This document shows positions 24,311 through 32,995 of a stretch of DNA of 64,000 bases, piece after piece. How positions within the stretch are numbered: the stretch's first letter is position 1; each line of letters opens with the position of its first letter. A program made the translations under genes and the position numbers. The notes beneath the pieces are model-generated. The model searched no databases and was not told the origin of the DNA. It saw only the letters and a list, made by a program, of their open reading frames with translations. The DNA is taken from IMG/VR virus record IMGVR_UViG_3300005340_000038, positions 1 through 64,000 of that record; one strand, 5' to 3'. This DNA is from a virus.

Positions 24311-26752
24311 CTACGCATCGGGTTCAATTAGCTCAATGTTAGTAACGAGGACGGTCGGTGTAAATATAATGCTATCGATCAGTACCCCTCCATATTGGGC
24401 AGGAGGTGTTAGCCCAATAAACATCGTAGGAGGTATAACCCTGATCCTGGCAAACCCCATCGCAACAATTTCATCTATCGTCATGAATGGCGAGCTGACA
24501 CCAATCACGGCAGGCGATAGGGGCACCTGCTCGATGAGATTGAGTGCCTGAGTAGGCGCGCCTATGGAGATGTTGACAGGCGTGAGGTAGATGGGCCGAT
24601 GATACGTCATTTCAGGGACGATAAGAGATATCGTCGCAGGCGACAAGTCTACTGTCTCGGCAATAGAGACAGATGGCGCTGACAGGCTAATCAGTACAGG
24701 CGTGAGGAAAAACTCGAATAGTTCCTCGAATGACAGCGGCGGGACAGCCAGAGATATAACGATAGGTGATAGGCCAATTGTGCAGAGGACAGTAGTGGGT
24801 GGCGCGATGAGACTGATTGGAACGGGAGACAAATCAATCGTCTCATTGAGCCCAAAATTGCGCGCGTAAACGCCAATAGTTACCGGGTCACACTCGATAT
24901 ATTCGTCAAGGCTCACCATACTAGGAACAGAGAGGGAAACAGAGGCGGGCGCTAGGCTCATAGTCTCAGAAACAGTTACTGTCGGGCTCGTCACACTGAT
25001 CGGAATAGGAGATATGTCAATCATCTCATAGCGATCTGTGCTCGGGATAGTCAGCGATAGCATGACAGGCGTTAAATGAAACAGGAGTCCGGCCAGCATG
25101 CCAAGCGTCGGAATATTGACGGTTATGACCGCGGGGGTGAGATCAATCGCTTCAGACACATGAGTAGTCGGCAAGATCAGGTCAATAGAGACAGGTACGA
25201 GATCGATTGTTTCATAGTAGTCTGTTGCAGGCACGCCTAGAGAGATAACCGGGGGTGTTAGGTAAAATACCTCACTAAACGGCATGGCGGGAACAGACAG
25301 GGATATCGTAGTCGTATTGAGTGAGATCGTCTCGTTAACATGCGTTGCTGGCGAAGACAGATTGATCCTGACCGGCGTCATCGTAAACGCTTGCAGAGGC
25401 CTGAACCCAGGAACGCTGACATATATGGACGCTGGCCCCAGATTCATGGACTCGAAAAATGTCGTCTGCAACGGAGAGACAGAAAGATTAGCGGGGCCAA
25501 ACCCGAGAGACTCGGAAATGCTCGTAGACGGGGCCGATAACGAGATGACAACTGGGTTCAGTTGGAACACAGAGGATGTGAGCAGCCCAGGGACATTGAC
25601 AATAATATTGACAGGCGTGAGGGGTATCGCCTCGCTGATGCCTACGGCTGGGCTGTCAACTGTGATTACTGCCGGAGCCATCAGCACTTGTTCAGCTCGC
25701 CCAAGCGTCGGGACAGTCAAATTAATGTCTGCGGGGCTTAGCGTGATGGACTCAGAAATGCTCACAGCGGGCGGCGTTAGCGAGATTACAACAGGCGTCA
25801 AATTGATGCTGACAGGCTGCTCAGGCTCGTCAAACCCGATGTCCCAGGTTGCAAACGTCTCGCCGTCTACGTCGTCATCGAAGGGGTAAATCGAGTCGCC
25901 GCTGAGATTGGTACCATACCCTAACGCGCCGGTATCGGAAAGACTTAGATGGTAGTTTTTATTGCTGACATCGACGAACGTGAAAGTCTGGCTGTGCCTA
26001 CTATGCGCGCCTGGAGCTGTTGTATCGCCCGAGGAATTGTAGTCGCCATTCGTTCCGGTAACTAGGAATCCACCATTCGTATTGCTAACCCCGATACAGT
26101 TATAGCAATACATCGACGACGTATTTGACGCAGCAAACCCATAGTCGCCATTGCTAGCTGAGACGCTGTTGTAGATATAGGCAACATGCCCTGAACTGGC
26201 GTGGAACCCGCGCTTCTCATTATTGTGGGCTAGGCAATCTACGAAAACATAAGTCGCGGTGCCCGCACATGAGAACCCGTGGTTTTTTTCCGTCCCAGAA
26301 TTAACGCAATTATTGGCAATACAACCAATAACCCTATTACCAGTCCCTGCACATCTATAGCCATGGCGCTCGTTTGTCGAGTTATTTGTAAGCTTAACAT
26401 CCAGGTCTTCAGCAGCGGCATAGCTCTCATTGCCGAGGTTGACAACATCGGAGTCGCCCGTGTAGTAGAGCGCGAATCCGGTGCCATAGACGCCAGTGTG
26501 CTTATGGCCTACGGCTGCTCGAATTTTGCGGAAGTGGGTTGCGTCTGTGGTTCCACCGATAGGGAGCCAGCGCTGATTATAGCTTGCTGAATCTGTATAC
26601 CCCTCAATGGTATACGAGACATTATTGCTAACCATGTTGACATCGGTATCAGACTCGTAGACAGCGAGGTCTGTGTAGTCGCGACCGTGGCCACTCGCGC
26701 CAAATGTGTTGACGACCTCATTGACGCCATTTTTACGGGCTGATACCATCAC
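24311..26752 (-). CDS. Beta-helix protein with 20-residue repeat shaft
   Basis: 813 residues, no signal peptide. Residues 1-~300 form a beta-helix-like head (NNSTNERHGYRCAGTGNRVIG, CLAHNNEKRGF). Residues ~316-777 hold about 23 copies of a 20-residue unit, roughly xxLTPVxISLSxPxxxxSEx; the key proline falls at 320, 340, 360, 380 ... 540 without slip, later with three 1-2 residue inserts. A fibrous beta-solenoid or beta-prism shaft is likely. Gene order among fibre-like genes suggests a virion fibre; the function is unproven. Confidence 0.75.
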   Translation of the reverse strand: MMVSARKNGVNEVVNTFGASGHGRDYTDLAVYESDTDVNMVSNNVSYTIEGYTDSASYNQRWLPIGGTTDATHFRKIRAAVGHKHTGVYGTGFALYYTGDSDVVNLGNESYAAAEDLDVKLTNNSTNERHGYRCAGTGNRVIGCIANNCVNSGTEKNHGFSCAGTATYVFVDCLAHNNEKRGFHASSGHVAYIYNSVSASNGDYGFAASNTSSMYCYNCIGVSNTNGGFLVTGTNGDYNSSGDTTAPGAHSRHSQTFTFVDVSNKNYHLSLSDTGALGYGTNLSGDSIYPFDDDVDGETFATWDIGFDEPEQPVSINLTPVVISLTPPAVSISESITLSPADINLTVPTLGRAEQVLMAPAVITVDSPAVGISEAIPLTPVNIIVNVPGLLTSSVFQLNPVVISLSAPSTSISESLGFGPANLSVSPLQTTFFESMNLGPASIYVSVPGFRPLQAFTMTPVRINLSSPATHVNETISLNTTTISLSVPAMPFSEVFYLTPPVISLGVPATDYYETIDLVPVSIDLILPTTHVSEAIDLTPAVITVNIPTLGMLAGLLFHLTPVMLSLTIPSTDRYEMIDISPIPISVTSPTVTVSETMSLAPASVSLSVPSMVSLDEYIECDPVTIGVYARNFGLNETIDLSPVPISLIAPPTTVLCTIGLSPIVISLAVPPLSFEELFEFFLTPVLISLSAPSVSIAETVDLSPATISLIVPEMTYHRPIYLTPVNISIGAPTQALNLIEQVPLSPAVIGVSSPFMTIDEIVAMGFARIRVIPPTMFIGLTPPAQYGGVLIDSIIFTPTVLVTNIELIEPDA
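24422..25807 (-). repeat. 60-bp-period coding repeat (20-residue units)
   Basis: About 23 units, conserved in protein pattern but diverged in DNA: hydrophobic-Ser/Thr-Pro, then alternating I/V-x-L/V, then Pro, then an acidic Glu near the end. Exact spacing over the first 12 units argues for structural selection on unit length rather than recent duplication. Confidence 0.85.
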
Positions 26753-26758
26753 ATCATC

Positions 26759-27193
26759 CTAGATGTAAGTCTGCGTCATTTTGTCAAACACGAGCCCATC
26801 GACATCGAACACATGCGCATCGAAGAGGTACAGCCCTGTCTCCGAATCAACATGGAGGAACGGCTGATAGACATCGCTCACGTCATAGAGCCGGTCAAAA
26901 TCGAGCGGGTGGAGTTCATTGAGCCGCTCAAACGGGATGCAATAGCGGCGCTTGTCGTACCACGTCTCGCCCTCATAGAGCGGCTCCATCAGGGCTTGCA
27001 TGTCGTAGTCGTCCAGCCCATCGATGCGGAGGTAGAGCAAATGCCCCATCTCGCGGAGACCTACGCCATTCGTTGGCTCACGCACGGTGATGATGTCGCC
27101 TGATAGCCCTCGTTCGCCACCCGCGTCACCCGCATAGCTTGGGATGAGCAACCCCGCTTCCCAGACTCTAAATTGTTGATAGGTCTGAGGCAT
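26759..27193 (-). CDS. Hypothetical protein
   Basis: 144 residues, MPQTYQQFRVWEAGLLIPSYAGDAGGERG. Rich in acidic and aromatic residues (DGLDDYDMQ, YEGETWYDKRRY). Starts three bases after the stop of the membrane gene region and ends 6 bases before the repeat protein. No family recognised; the position suggests a fibre-associated or assembly role. Confidence 0.5.
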   Translation of the reverse strand: MPQTYQQFRVWEAGLLIPSYAGDAGGERGLSGDIITVREPTNGVGLREMGHLLYLRIDGLDDYDMQALMEPLYEGETWYDKRRYCIPFERLNELHPLDFDRLYDVSDVYQPFLHVDSETGLYLFDAHVFDVDGLVFDKMTQTYI

Positions 27194-27196
27194 AGG

Positions 27197-27391
27197 TCAC
27201 CTTAGCTGCAAATGGCCAGATGGCAATAAGCCCACCCACGACAGCAGATAAACGATCATAATGATGACCACAACGGCAATCGCAACCGTGCGCAACCATA
27301 GCAACGATGGGGGCAAGGGTATCTGCGTCATTAGCCACGCGATCAGGCCCATGACCAGAATGAGAACCAGAATTTGGATGAGTGGCAACAT
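27197..27391 (-). CDS. Small two-helix membrane protein (holin-like)
   Basis: 64 residues from MLPLIQILVLILVMG, chosen because an upstream frame overlaps the previous gene. Two hydrophobic helices (about 1-20 and 30-52) separated by PLPPSLLW. Resembles the widespread small membrane family with start MLPLIQ and a final WLLS/YLLSWVGLL segment in bacteria and phages. Holin activity is possible but not shown. Confidence 0.55.
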   Translation of the reverse strand: MLPLIQILVLILVMGLIAWLMTQIPLPPSLLWLRTVAIAVVVIIMIVYLLSWVGLLPSGHLQLR

Positions 27392-27398
27392 ATAATCT

Positions 27399-27968
27399 CT
27401 AATCGCTCGATGACACATCGTTTTGCAATGCGTCAATTGCGTTCTGGAGCGTCAAACTGTCGGGCAGATTCGGGTTGATATGAGAGTATCCATTCACTGC
27501 GGTTTTGATTGCCGCTAAACTTCCAGCCGCAGCTAAGTCAGTCTTATATTGCTCCCACTGTGTAATCATCGCATTCGTTTTGCCATTCGTCGCATTAAAC
27601 AAACTGATTAGGCGCTTGAGTAACGCTTTAAACACTTTGCGCCACCTCGGATGGTTATTGATAGAAGTCAGAGCCTGTGTTGCGTCAAGAGCATCGCGCC
27701 AGGCGGCCTCTGCTGGGGCAAAGGCGTCAATCTCGCCCTGCGTCGCGTTGCGGATGGTGTTGCTGCCAGGTAGGGCAATCTTGGCAAACCCGAGTACGCG
27801 CATCGGACCAAGTACGCCGTCTACGACCTCGGTAACATCGGGCCCATCGGTTAGTGTTGGGTCTACTAAAACACCGAAGTAGGTAGGGTCGGACTCAGAG
27901 AACGATTGCCCCGCCACTGATATTTTGAGGACTTCGCCGCCATCGATGCGATAGAGTGCCGTGGGCAT
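27399..27968 (-). CDS. Hypothetical, fibre-associated-type protein
   Basis: 189 residues from MPTALYRIDGGEVL. The GGAAGGAG site lies inside the stop region of the previous gene, fixing this start; the open frame extends upstream but is not coding there. An N-terminal beta part (GGEVLKISVAGQSF) and a helical C-terminal (FKALLKRLISLFNATNGK, LQNAIDALQND) resemble tail-fibre connector or assembly proteins. Confidence 0.55.
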   Translation of the reverse strand: MPTALYRIDGGEVLKISVAGQSFSESDPTYFGVLVDPTLTDGPDVTEVVDGVLGPMRVLGFAKIALPGSNTIRNATQGEIDAFAPAEAAWRDALDATQALTSINNHPRWRKVFKALLKRLISLFNATNGKTNAMITQWEQYKTDLAAAGSLAAIKTAVNGYSHINPNLPDSLTLQNAIDALQNDVSSSD

Positions 27969-27969
27969 G

Positions 27970-28203
27970 CTAACTCCTTCCACAAACGCGGATACGGTCG
28001 CCGACTTGGCATTCGTTGGGGAACGGGCCGTCATGGTCTGTCGATCCCGCGAGATGAATGCGGTAAACCGATGACCCTGCATAGGTTTCGATGATTTTAG
28101 GAAGCCCCGCATTGGGGCCATCAAACTGCCCATCTGTATCTTTGCTCCCATCACAGCCTGTAAAATTAATAGTAAAATTGCCCAAATAGAGAGGTGTATA
28201 CAT
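27970..28203 (-). CDS. Small hypothetical protein
   Basis: 77 residues, MYTPLYLGNFTINF..., with an SSVYRIHLAG segment and a DRIRVCG end. Ends in a TAG that overlaps the ribosome site of the next gene. Beta-rich; function unknown. Confidence 0.5.
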   Translation of the reverse strand: MYTPLYLGNFTINFTGCDGSKDTDGQFDGPNAGLPKIIETYAGSSVYRIHLAGSTDHDGPFPNECQVGDRIRVCGRS

Positions 28204-28214
28204 ATATTATCCTG

Positions 28215-31200
28215 CTATTGCTCAAAGACACCGATATCAGGAGCCGAGCCCAAATAGATATATGAGATGCCCTCGCCCTGTGTCCATGTGATGGCAGGGC
28301 TTACTGTAATAGTCCTTGTCGATATATCGATATTGGTAATCCTGGCCGTTTTTTTCCCGGTCTGCGTCATGATGAGGTCGCCCTTGTACCCCGGTATACC
28401 ATACCCATCAGAAAAACACCGCGCATCGCTGACCACAAACGTTGATGTCGGGCTTGAGGCTGTCGCAGATGTAATGGTCGCCAAAAACACTCCTGCATTG
28501 AGCTGAGCAGAGGACGTCAGGTGAAAGTCGCTATCGTTGACAGAGGCAAACGTTACGGCTGAGGTGATATTATTTGACCAGTTATTGGGGAGGCTGGACT
28601 GCAAAGAAGAAACAGAAAGCACAGTACCGAGATTGGTTGGGTTTGGATCAGGGTCGCCGCCATACCTAACATCATCTATGATGTCATTCCCGCGCCAGAC
28701 ATTCTCGGAGCGTCCGTTGATTTCCTGACCTCCAAACCAGATATCGCTCTTCCCCAACGAATTGTATATATTGTTCAGAAAAATATTATTCAATACATCA
28801 AGATAAGCGGGGGAAGAACTGTTCCTATACATACCATTCTGGTCAGTATTATAAATAACATTATGTGCCCAGCACTGTTCCTTAGTGCCTTGGTCAAAAG
28901 AAATTTGGCCATTATTATTGAGTGAATTTCGGCGAATGATATTACCGAGTGCTAAAACATACTGAGTAGAAGATTGCGCACCAGATGCATTACCTGTTCC
29001 AGTCTGAATGCCTGACTGATCCCCAGCGGCTCTAGAGGCATTGGTCCCATAGAGCCAGCCATTTTGCGTGGCAATAATTCCTGAATCGAGAATTATATTA
29101 TCTTCCAAGACATCAAATTGAGATGAATACAGAGCCACATTTGAATGCCACGTATTGCGAATTTTATTTCGTCTGTAAATATTATGATGAGTTGGGTTGC
29201 CTACGCTAGAAGCTGCGTTAAGAGCGACATGCCTGCAATTGCCAATATCATTATCCTCAACTAAATTGTGATCAGCGCCACCAAGTGGGCGAAAACAATC
29301 CTGGTACCCCTTGCAATTATTTGTGCAGGATTGTGTTGTGATGTCGTTAGCAACCGACTGATTACCACGGATCAAATTATAATCACCGCTCCAGCGTATA
29401 GCGTTGCCGCCACCAGTGATATTTGTTTGGGTGAGCACGTTATCGCGTATGATATTGCGATTGCCTGAATCAATCAGCACTGCCGTTCCACTCACATTAT
29501 TGATATGCATGCCCGCAATGACGATATATGATTTTCCAGTCAGGTCTGCCCCATTGCCGCTTGTTCCGGCCCCTCCGCTGCCATCTCTCAGGATGATGGC
29601 GGTCTCTCCAGGATACGCTAAGTAGGAAATATACGCGCTGGCATTGCCGTTGTTGGTGGGTTGAATTTGCTGATAATAAGTACCGCCTCTAATCCACACC
29701 GTCTGCCCGGCTTGGAGTGCGCCATTCGCCTTGCTGATCGTTTTCCAGGGCTGGCTGATCGTTCCGGGATTGCTATCACTGGCTGATGCCGATGTCGAAA
29801 CGTAATACTGAGTGCCCGTGTTGACGACGACAGTCGTAGAATCGCTAAAGGGTACACCCGTATCTCCCTGGCAGGTAATGATGTAATTGGTTGTACTAGT
29901 TGGAGATACCGCAAACGATCCGTTCGTTGACTTAGCCCCTGTCCATGCACCCGCCGTGGTCGCCGCACAAGAACTAGCGTACATCGATGACCATGTCAGG
30001 GTTGTACTTTGGCCTGTTGTAATAACGCTAGGATTAGATCCAATCGTAGCAACGGCATTAACCGTGCCGCCACCACTTGGCGATGACTGGGTGACAGTAG
30101 AAGTACGGAAGGAGGGCGTTGTAGATATATTCCCAGATGTGTCATATGTCCACATGCGATAGCAGTAAGATGTATTCGGGGTCAGCCCAGAATCTGTAAA
30201 TGTAGTTAGCGAGGTATCGCCTATAAATATCCACGGAGAACAGGAATCTGTCGACCCACTGCAAACACCCAAACAATGCTGAACATGATAATGATCGACT
30301 GCCACATTATCGGTGGCTGCGCTCCAATTGAGATCGATGGCTGTAGAGGGAGACGTAGAGTTTGGCGCTGCCGATATGGTCGTGACAATACCAGGGGGCT
30401 GCGTGTCGGGGGCAATAATATTATTTATCGTAAGCGAAACGCCGGCAGAGGTCGCAGTGAGTCCAGAGCCATTATACGCCTTAGCCGTCAAGAGGGCGGT
30501 GCCATTCGCCCTTTGGGTAGTATTGAATGATAGAGCCCAGGGAGCTATTGTCACCTCGCCAAGCAGGGCAGTCCCCCAATAATATTCAACCGCGACAATG
30601 CCAGAGACGGTGTCCGCTGGATTAGACGTGAGATTAATGGTACCGCTATACGTTCCGGCGCTAGGCGATGTGATGGATACCGTAGGGGCCGAATTGTCTA
30701 CAGTTATGGCTACAGGTTCGGCAAAAACACTATTGCCGACATTATCGAGCAATTTGATCTTCGCCTGGAGTACCGTACCATCTGCCTGAGTGAGTGGATA
30801 GGTGCCCTCAAACGGGCTTGTACTATCTATTATGCCAACCGCACTATCGTTTATATAGAGTTGGGCTCCCGACACGCCAGAATTCTCATCAGACATCTCA
30901 ACACTCCATGGTAGTGTGTTGGAGACATATTGGTCAGATTCTGGCGAGGAGCTATCAATAGATGGCGGAGTGACATCTATCATGACCATTTGTGCTGATG
31001 AGTCTGTATAATGATTATCTACATCTAGGCAACGGACCTTCACCGTCACGCTGGCATCAGAGGTATAGGGTGCGGTCCAAGTACCAGAAAATGGGGGTAT
31101 AGTATCAGGCGTTCCCACGGGAGACCCATCAGCCAAGAGTTGCATGGATTGGATCGGCACAGATGAATCACACGTCGCATTCCAGTCCACAGTACCGCCT

Positions 31201-31403
31201 AGATAGTAGGGGTTTGACCCCACCTTGTCCGGTAAAGTCAGAACCACGTTGCCCGGCGTAGGTACGATCGTCATGACCGACGGGTAGCTTATAGCAGGCA
31301 TTCCACCCGGGAAACTGGGAGTCGCAGCATTAGCCCTGGCGTAATAATCTACGCAGCACAAAATGAATAATGCGACAGCCAACGTGGCGCTGAACACTCT
31401 CAT
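28215..31403 (-). CDS. Exported Ig/FN3/beta-helix protein
   Basis: 1062 residues. Signal peptide MRVFSATLAVALFILC to ANA|A (about residue 27). Domains: two or three Big-type Ig domains (about 90-330; VRCLDVDNHYTDSSAQMVMIDV, SITSPSAGTYSG), one FN3 domain (about 335-440), a PKD/Ig-like linker, then a long right-handed beta-helix (about 545-1062; TQYYVSTSASASDSNPGT to the closing APDIGVFEQ). Cys-rich. Similar in plan to the other three helix proteins; substrate unknown. Confidence 0.8.
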   Translation of the reverse strand: MRVFSATLAVALFILCCVDYYARANAATPSFPGGMPAISYPSVMTIVPTPGNVVLTLPDKVGSNPYYLGGTVDWNATCDSSVPIQSMQLLADGSPVGTPDTIPPFSGTWTAPYTSDASVTVKVRCLDVDNHYTDSSAQMVMIDVTPPSIDSSSPESDQYVSNTLPWSVEMSDENSGVSGAQLYINDSAVGIIDSTSPFEGTYPLTQADGTVLQAKIKLLDNVGNSVFAEPVAITVDNSAPTVSITSPSAGTYSGTINLTSNPADTVSGIVAVEYYWGTALLGEVTIAPWALSFNTTQRANGTALLTAKAYNGSGLTATSAGVSLTINNIIAPDTQPPGIVTTISAAPNSTSPSTAIDLNWSAATDNVAVDHYHVQHCLGVCSGSTDSCSPWIFIGDTSLTTFTDSGLTPNTSYCYRMWTYDTSGNISTTPSFRTSTVTQSSPSGGGTVNAVATIGSNPSVITTGQSTTLTWSSMYASSCAATTAGAWTGAKSTNGSFAVSPTSTTNYIITCQGDTGVPFSDSTTVVVNTGTQYYVSTSASASDSNPGTISQPWKTISKANGALQAGQTVWIRGGTYYQQIQPTNNGNASAYISYLAYPGETAIILRDGSGGAGTSGNGADLTGKSYIVIAGMHINNVSGTAVLIDSGNRNIIRDNVLTQTNITGGGNAIRWSGDYNLIRGNQSVANDITTQSCTNNCKGYQDCFRPLGGADHNLVEDNDIGNCRHVALNAASSVGNPTHHNIYRRNKIRNTWHSNVALYSSQFDVLEDNIILDSGIIATQNGWLYGTNASRAAGDQSGIQTGTGNASGAQSSTQYVLALGNIIRRNSLNNNGQISFDQGTKEQCWAHNVIYNTDQNGMYRNSSSPAYLDVLNNIFLNNIYNSLGKSDIWFGGQEINGRSENVWRGNDIIDDVRYGGDPDPNPTNLGTVLSVSSLQSSLPNNWSNNITSAVTFASVNDSDFHLTSSAQLNAGVFLATITSATASSPTSTFVVSDARCFSDGYGIPGYKGDLIMTQTGKKTARITNIDISTRTITVSPAITWTQGEGISYIYLGSAPDIGVFEQ

Positions 31404-31420
31404 ACAGATCTCATGTGAGG

Positions 31421-31750
31421 TTAGAATCCGTGCTGCCAGACGTAATCCCAGAATTTTTCCTTGAGATCGCTAGAAAACTTATGCACCCAGTCGTCGGCGC
31501 TTTTATCGATATCGTCTGAGCTTTCAATATCGTGGTCTGTAATCTCGTTGGTCACCGGAAAATGAAAGGTTTGTTGAGGATTGGAACGATATACCATCTC
31601 AGCCCGCACCTCGGTTTTGATGGGGCCGCGTTCATAAAGGACCGATGTCACTACCGCATTACCGCGAAGCAATTGTAGGTTCAGGTTATACATGAAGTCC
31701 TGTACCTTGCCGCTTGGCCACTCGGGTTCCATCTCATCAAACGGTCGCAT
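31421..31750 (-). CDS. Hypothetical protein
   Basis: 109 residues with an acidic start (MRPFDEMEPEWPSGK) and a C-terminal DDIDKSADDWVHKFSSDLKEKFW. Lies between dTMP kinase and the exported 1062-residue gene. No motif recognised. Confidence 0.5.
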   Translation of the reverse strand: MRPFDEMEPEWPSGKVQDFMYNLNLQLLRGNAVVTSVLYERGPIKTEVRAEMVYRSNPQQTFHFPVTNEITDHDIESSDDIDKSADDWVHKFSSDLKEKFWDYVWQHGF

Positions 31751-31760
31751 AAACTACCTC

Positions 31761-32351
31761 TTAACCTAAATTCTCAAGGCCAAGACTCAGCACGGCCTGT
31801 GCCCACACTTGGCGTTCTACTTCGAGTTCATTCTCAGATGCGTCGATCTCGACCCACCCCGGCATTGTGCTCATCGAGCGGTATATCTCGCGGACTCTTT
31901 CGAGGTATCCAGCAGAGCGCGTAAATTCAGAATGACGGTGCCTATCCTGCCTTTTGATGGATAGGTCAGGCTCCAAATCGAGATAAATCAGAAGGTCAGG
32001 ACGCAGCGCCCATGCCTGGTGGAGCTGATAAATCACTTGAATATCGACCCCCTTCGCACCCTGATAGGCCATCGTCGAGTAGTAGTAACGGTCCTGTATG
32101 GCAATGTCGCACGGGGTATAGTCCTGTATCCCTGCCTGCGCCGCTCGGTCGGCCATATACAGCCCCGTCTCCACCCACGGGTCGAGGCCCTCAGCATATT
32201 TAGCGAGGCGACCGAAGTAACTCCAGCTCGGCTCTTTGTGCAACACGACACGTAGCCCAGACTGACGCAACCGCTGCATGAGGCGCCTGGCCTGCGAGGT
32301 CTTGCCGGAGCCGTTGAGCCCCTCAAATACGATGAGCCGTTGATTGGTCAT
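31761..32351 (-). CDS. tmk: Thymidylate kinase
   Basis: 196 residues from MTNQRLIVFEGLNGSGKT. Walker A GLNGSGKT, the DRYYYST (DR-Y) motif near 100, a LID with RQDRHRHSEF, and the YLDLEPDLSIKRQ segment mark a dTMP kinase, which phosphorylates dTMP to dTDP for phage DNA synthesis (and for any modified thymidine pool). I start at the ATG that follows the GTAGGGCT site rather than the upstream frame, which overlaps a membrane gene. Confidence 0.85.
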   Translation of the reverse strand: MTNQRLIVFEGLNGSGKTSQARRLMQRLRQSGLRVVLHKEPSWSYFGRLAKYAEGLDPWVETGLYMADRAAQAGIQDYTPCDIAIQDRYYYSTMAYQGAKGVDIQVIYQLHQAWALRPDLLIYLDLEPDLSIKRQDRHRHSEFTRSAGYLERVREIYRSMSTMPGWVEIDASENELEVERQVWAQAVLSLGLENLG

Positions 32352-32355
32352 AGCC

Positions 32356-32553
32356 CTACTCTGATGCCCTAGTGCCAGTCCCGGGATGCGAATAGAATCC
32401 CACAGCCGTCGCACCTGCCAAGACAGCGCCCACAAGGAGCCGTGCCCATTCAGGGGTATCTGCTGGCATATTGGCAGAGAAGAACCCCAGCACGGCTAGA
32501 ACAAACCCGATCAGCGTCAACACCCACGATGGAATGCCTGTTTGCTCTGCCAT
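32356..32553 (-). CDS. Small membrane protein, holin candidate
   Basis: 65 residues with two helices: WVLTLIGFVLAVLGFF (about 9-25) and LLVGAVLAGATAVGFY (about 38-53), short termini. The pattern and size fit small two-helix holins. Paired with the gene at 32553-32810 through a one-base overlap. Confidence 0.55.
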   Translation of the reverse strand: MAEQTGIPSWVLTLIGFVLAVLGFFSANMPADTPEWARLLVGAVLAGATAVGFYSHPGTGTRASE

Positions 32554-32810
32554 TACGCCACCATGCTCGCATTTTTAATCGCTACCGTATTGTCAATAAC
32601 CGTGCTGGCCACAGCCATCAACTTGCCACGGTCTACGGCGGCGAATTGAGGGTCACTTTGTTGGCACGTATCAATGCAAGACTCAACCGCATCCATCACT
32701 AGCTTCTTTTTCTCGGGGCCTGCGCCTTGCTGGTCAATAATGTCGACTACGCTTTTGACAGACGAAACTAACGCAGGGAGAATTTGCAGAATCAACAGAA
32801 AAACACCCAT
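32553..32810 (-). CDS. Small phage protein with N-terminal hydrophobic helix
   Basis: 85 residues: MGVFLLILQILPALVSSVKSVVDII, a polar linker, then KLVMDAVESCIDTCQQ and a helical end. This type (LQILP-A-SSVK then GPEKKKLVMDAV) is a recurring small phage family next to lysis genes. Follows the 32.85 kb terminator. Confidence 0.5.
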   Translation of the reverse strand: MGVFLLILQILPALVSSVKSVVDIIDQQGAGPEKKKLVMDAVESCIDTCQQSDPQFAAVDRGKLMAVASTVIDNTVAIKNASMVA

Positions 32811-32830
32811 TTGTATGCTGCCTCACAAAA

Positions 32831-32889
32831 TAAAAAAGGCCGGAGCACCCCTAATCTGGGGTATTGCTCCGGCCTGAGTGGGCTAGCCC
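32831..32889 (-). terminator. Rho-independent terminator, copy 2
   Basis: On the - strand GGCCGGAGCA pairs with TGCTCCGGCC (32838-32847 with 32865-32874), followed by TTTTTTATTTT. The loop holds a second CCCC..GGGG stem, and GGGCTAGCCC (palindrome) precedes it. Ends the pectate-lyase-like gene. Homologous in layout to the 24.2 kb terminator. Confidence 0.85.
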
Positions 32890-32995
32890 TGCATGGGAGG
32901 GCCGCTCTAAGTACCGCGTATTTTGTTTTCTGATGCGTCGAGAGATGTCAACTAATTATGACACATTGCGCTTTAAAATGCATCAAATTGCGAAC

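Noticed and set aside
27391-28154. Full 251-codon open frame
   Set aside because: The first 62 codons overlap the 77-residue gene in another frame; the coupled start at 27968 is preferred.
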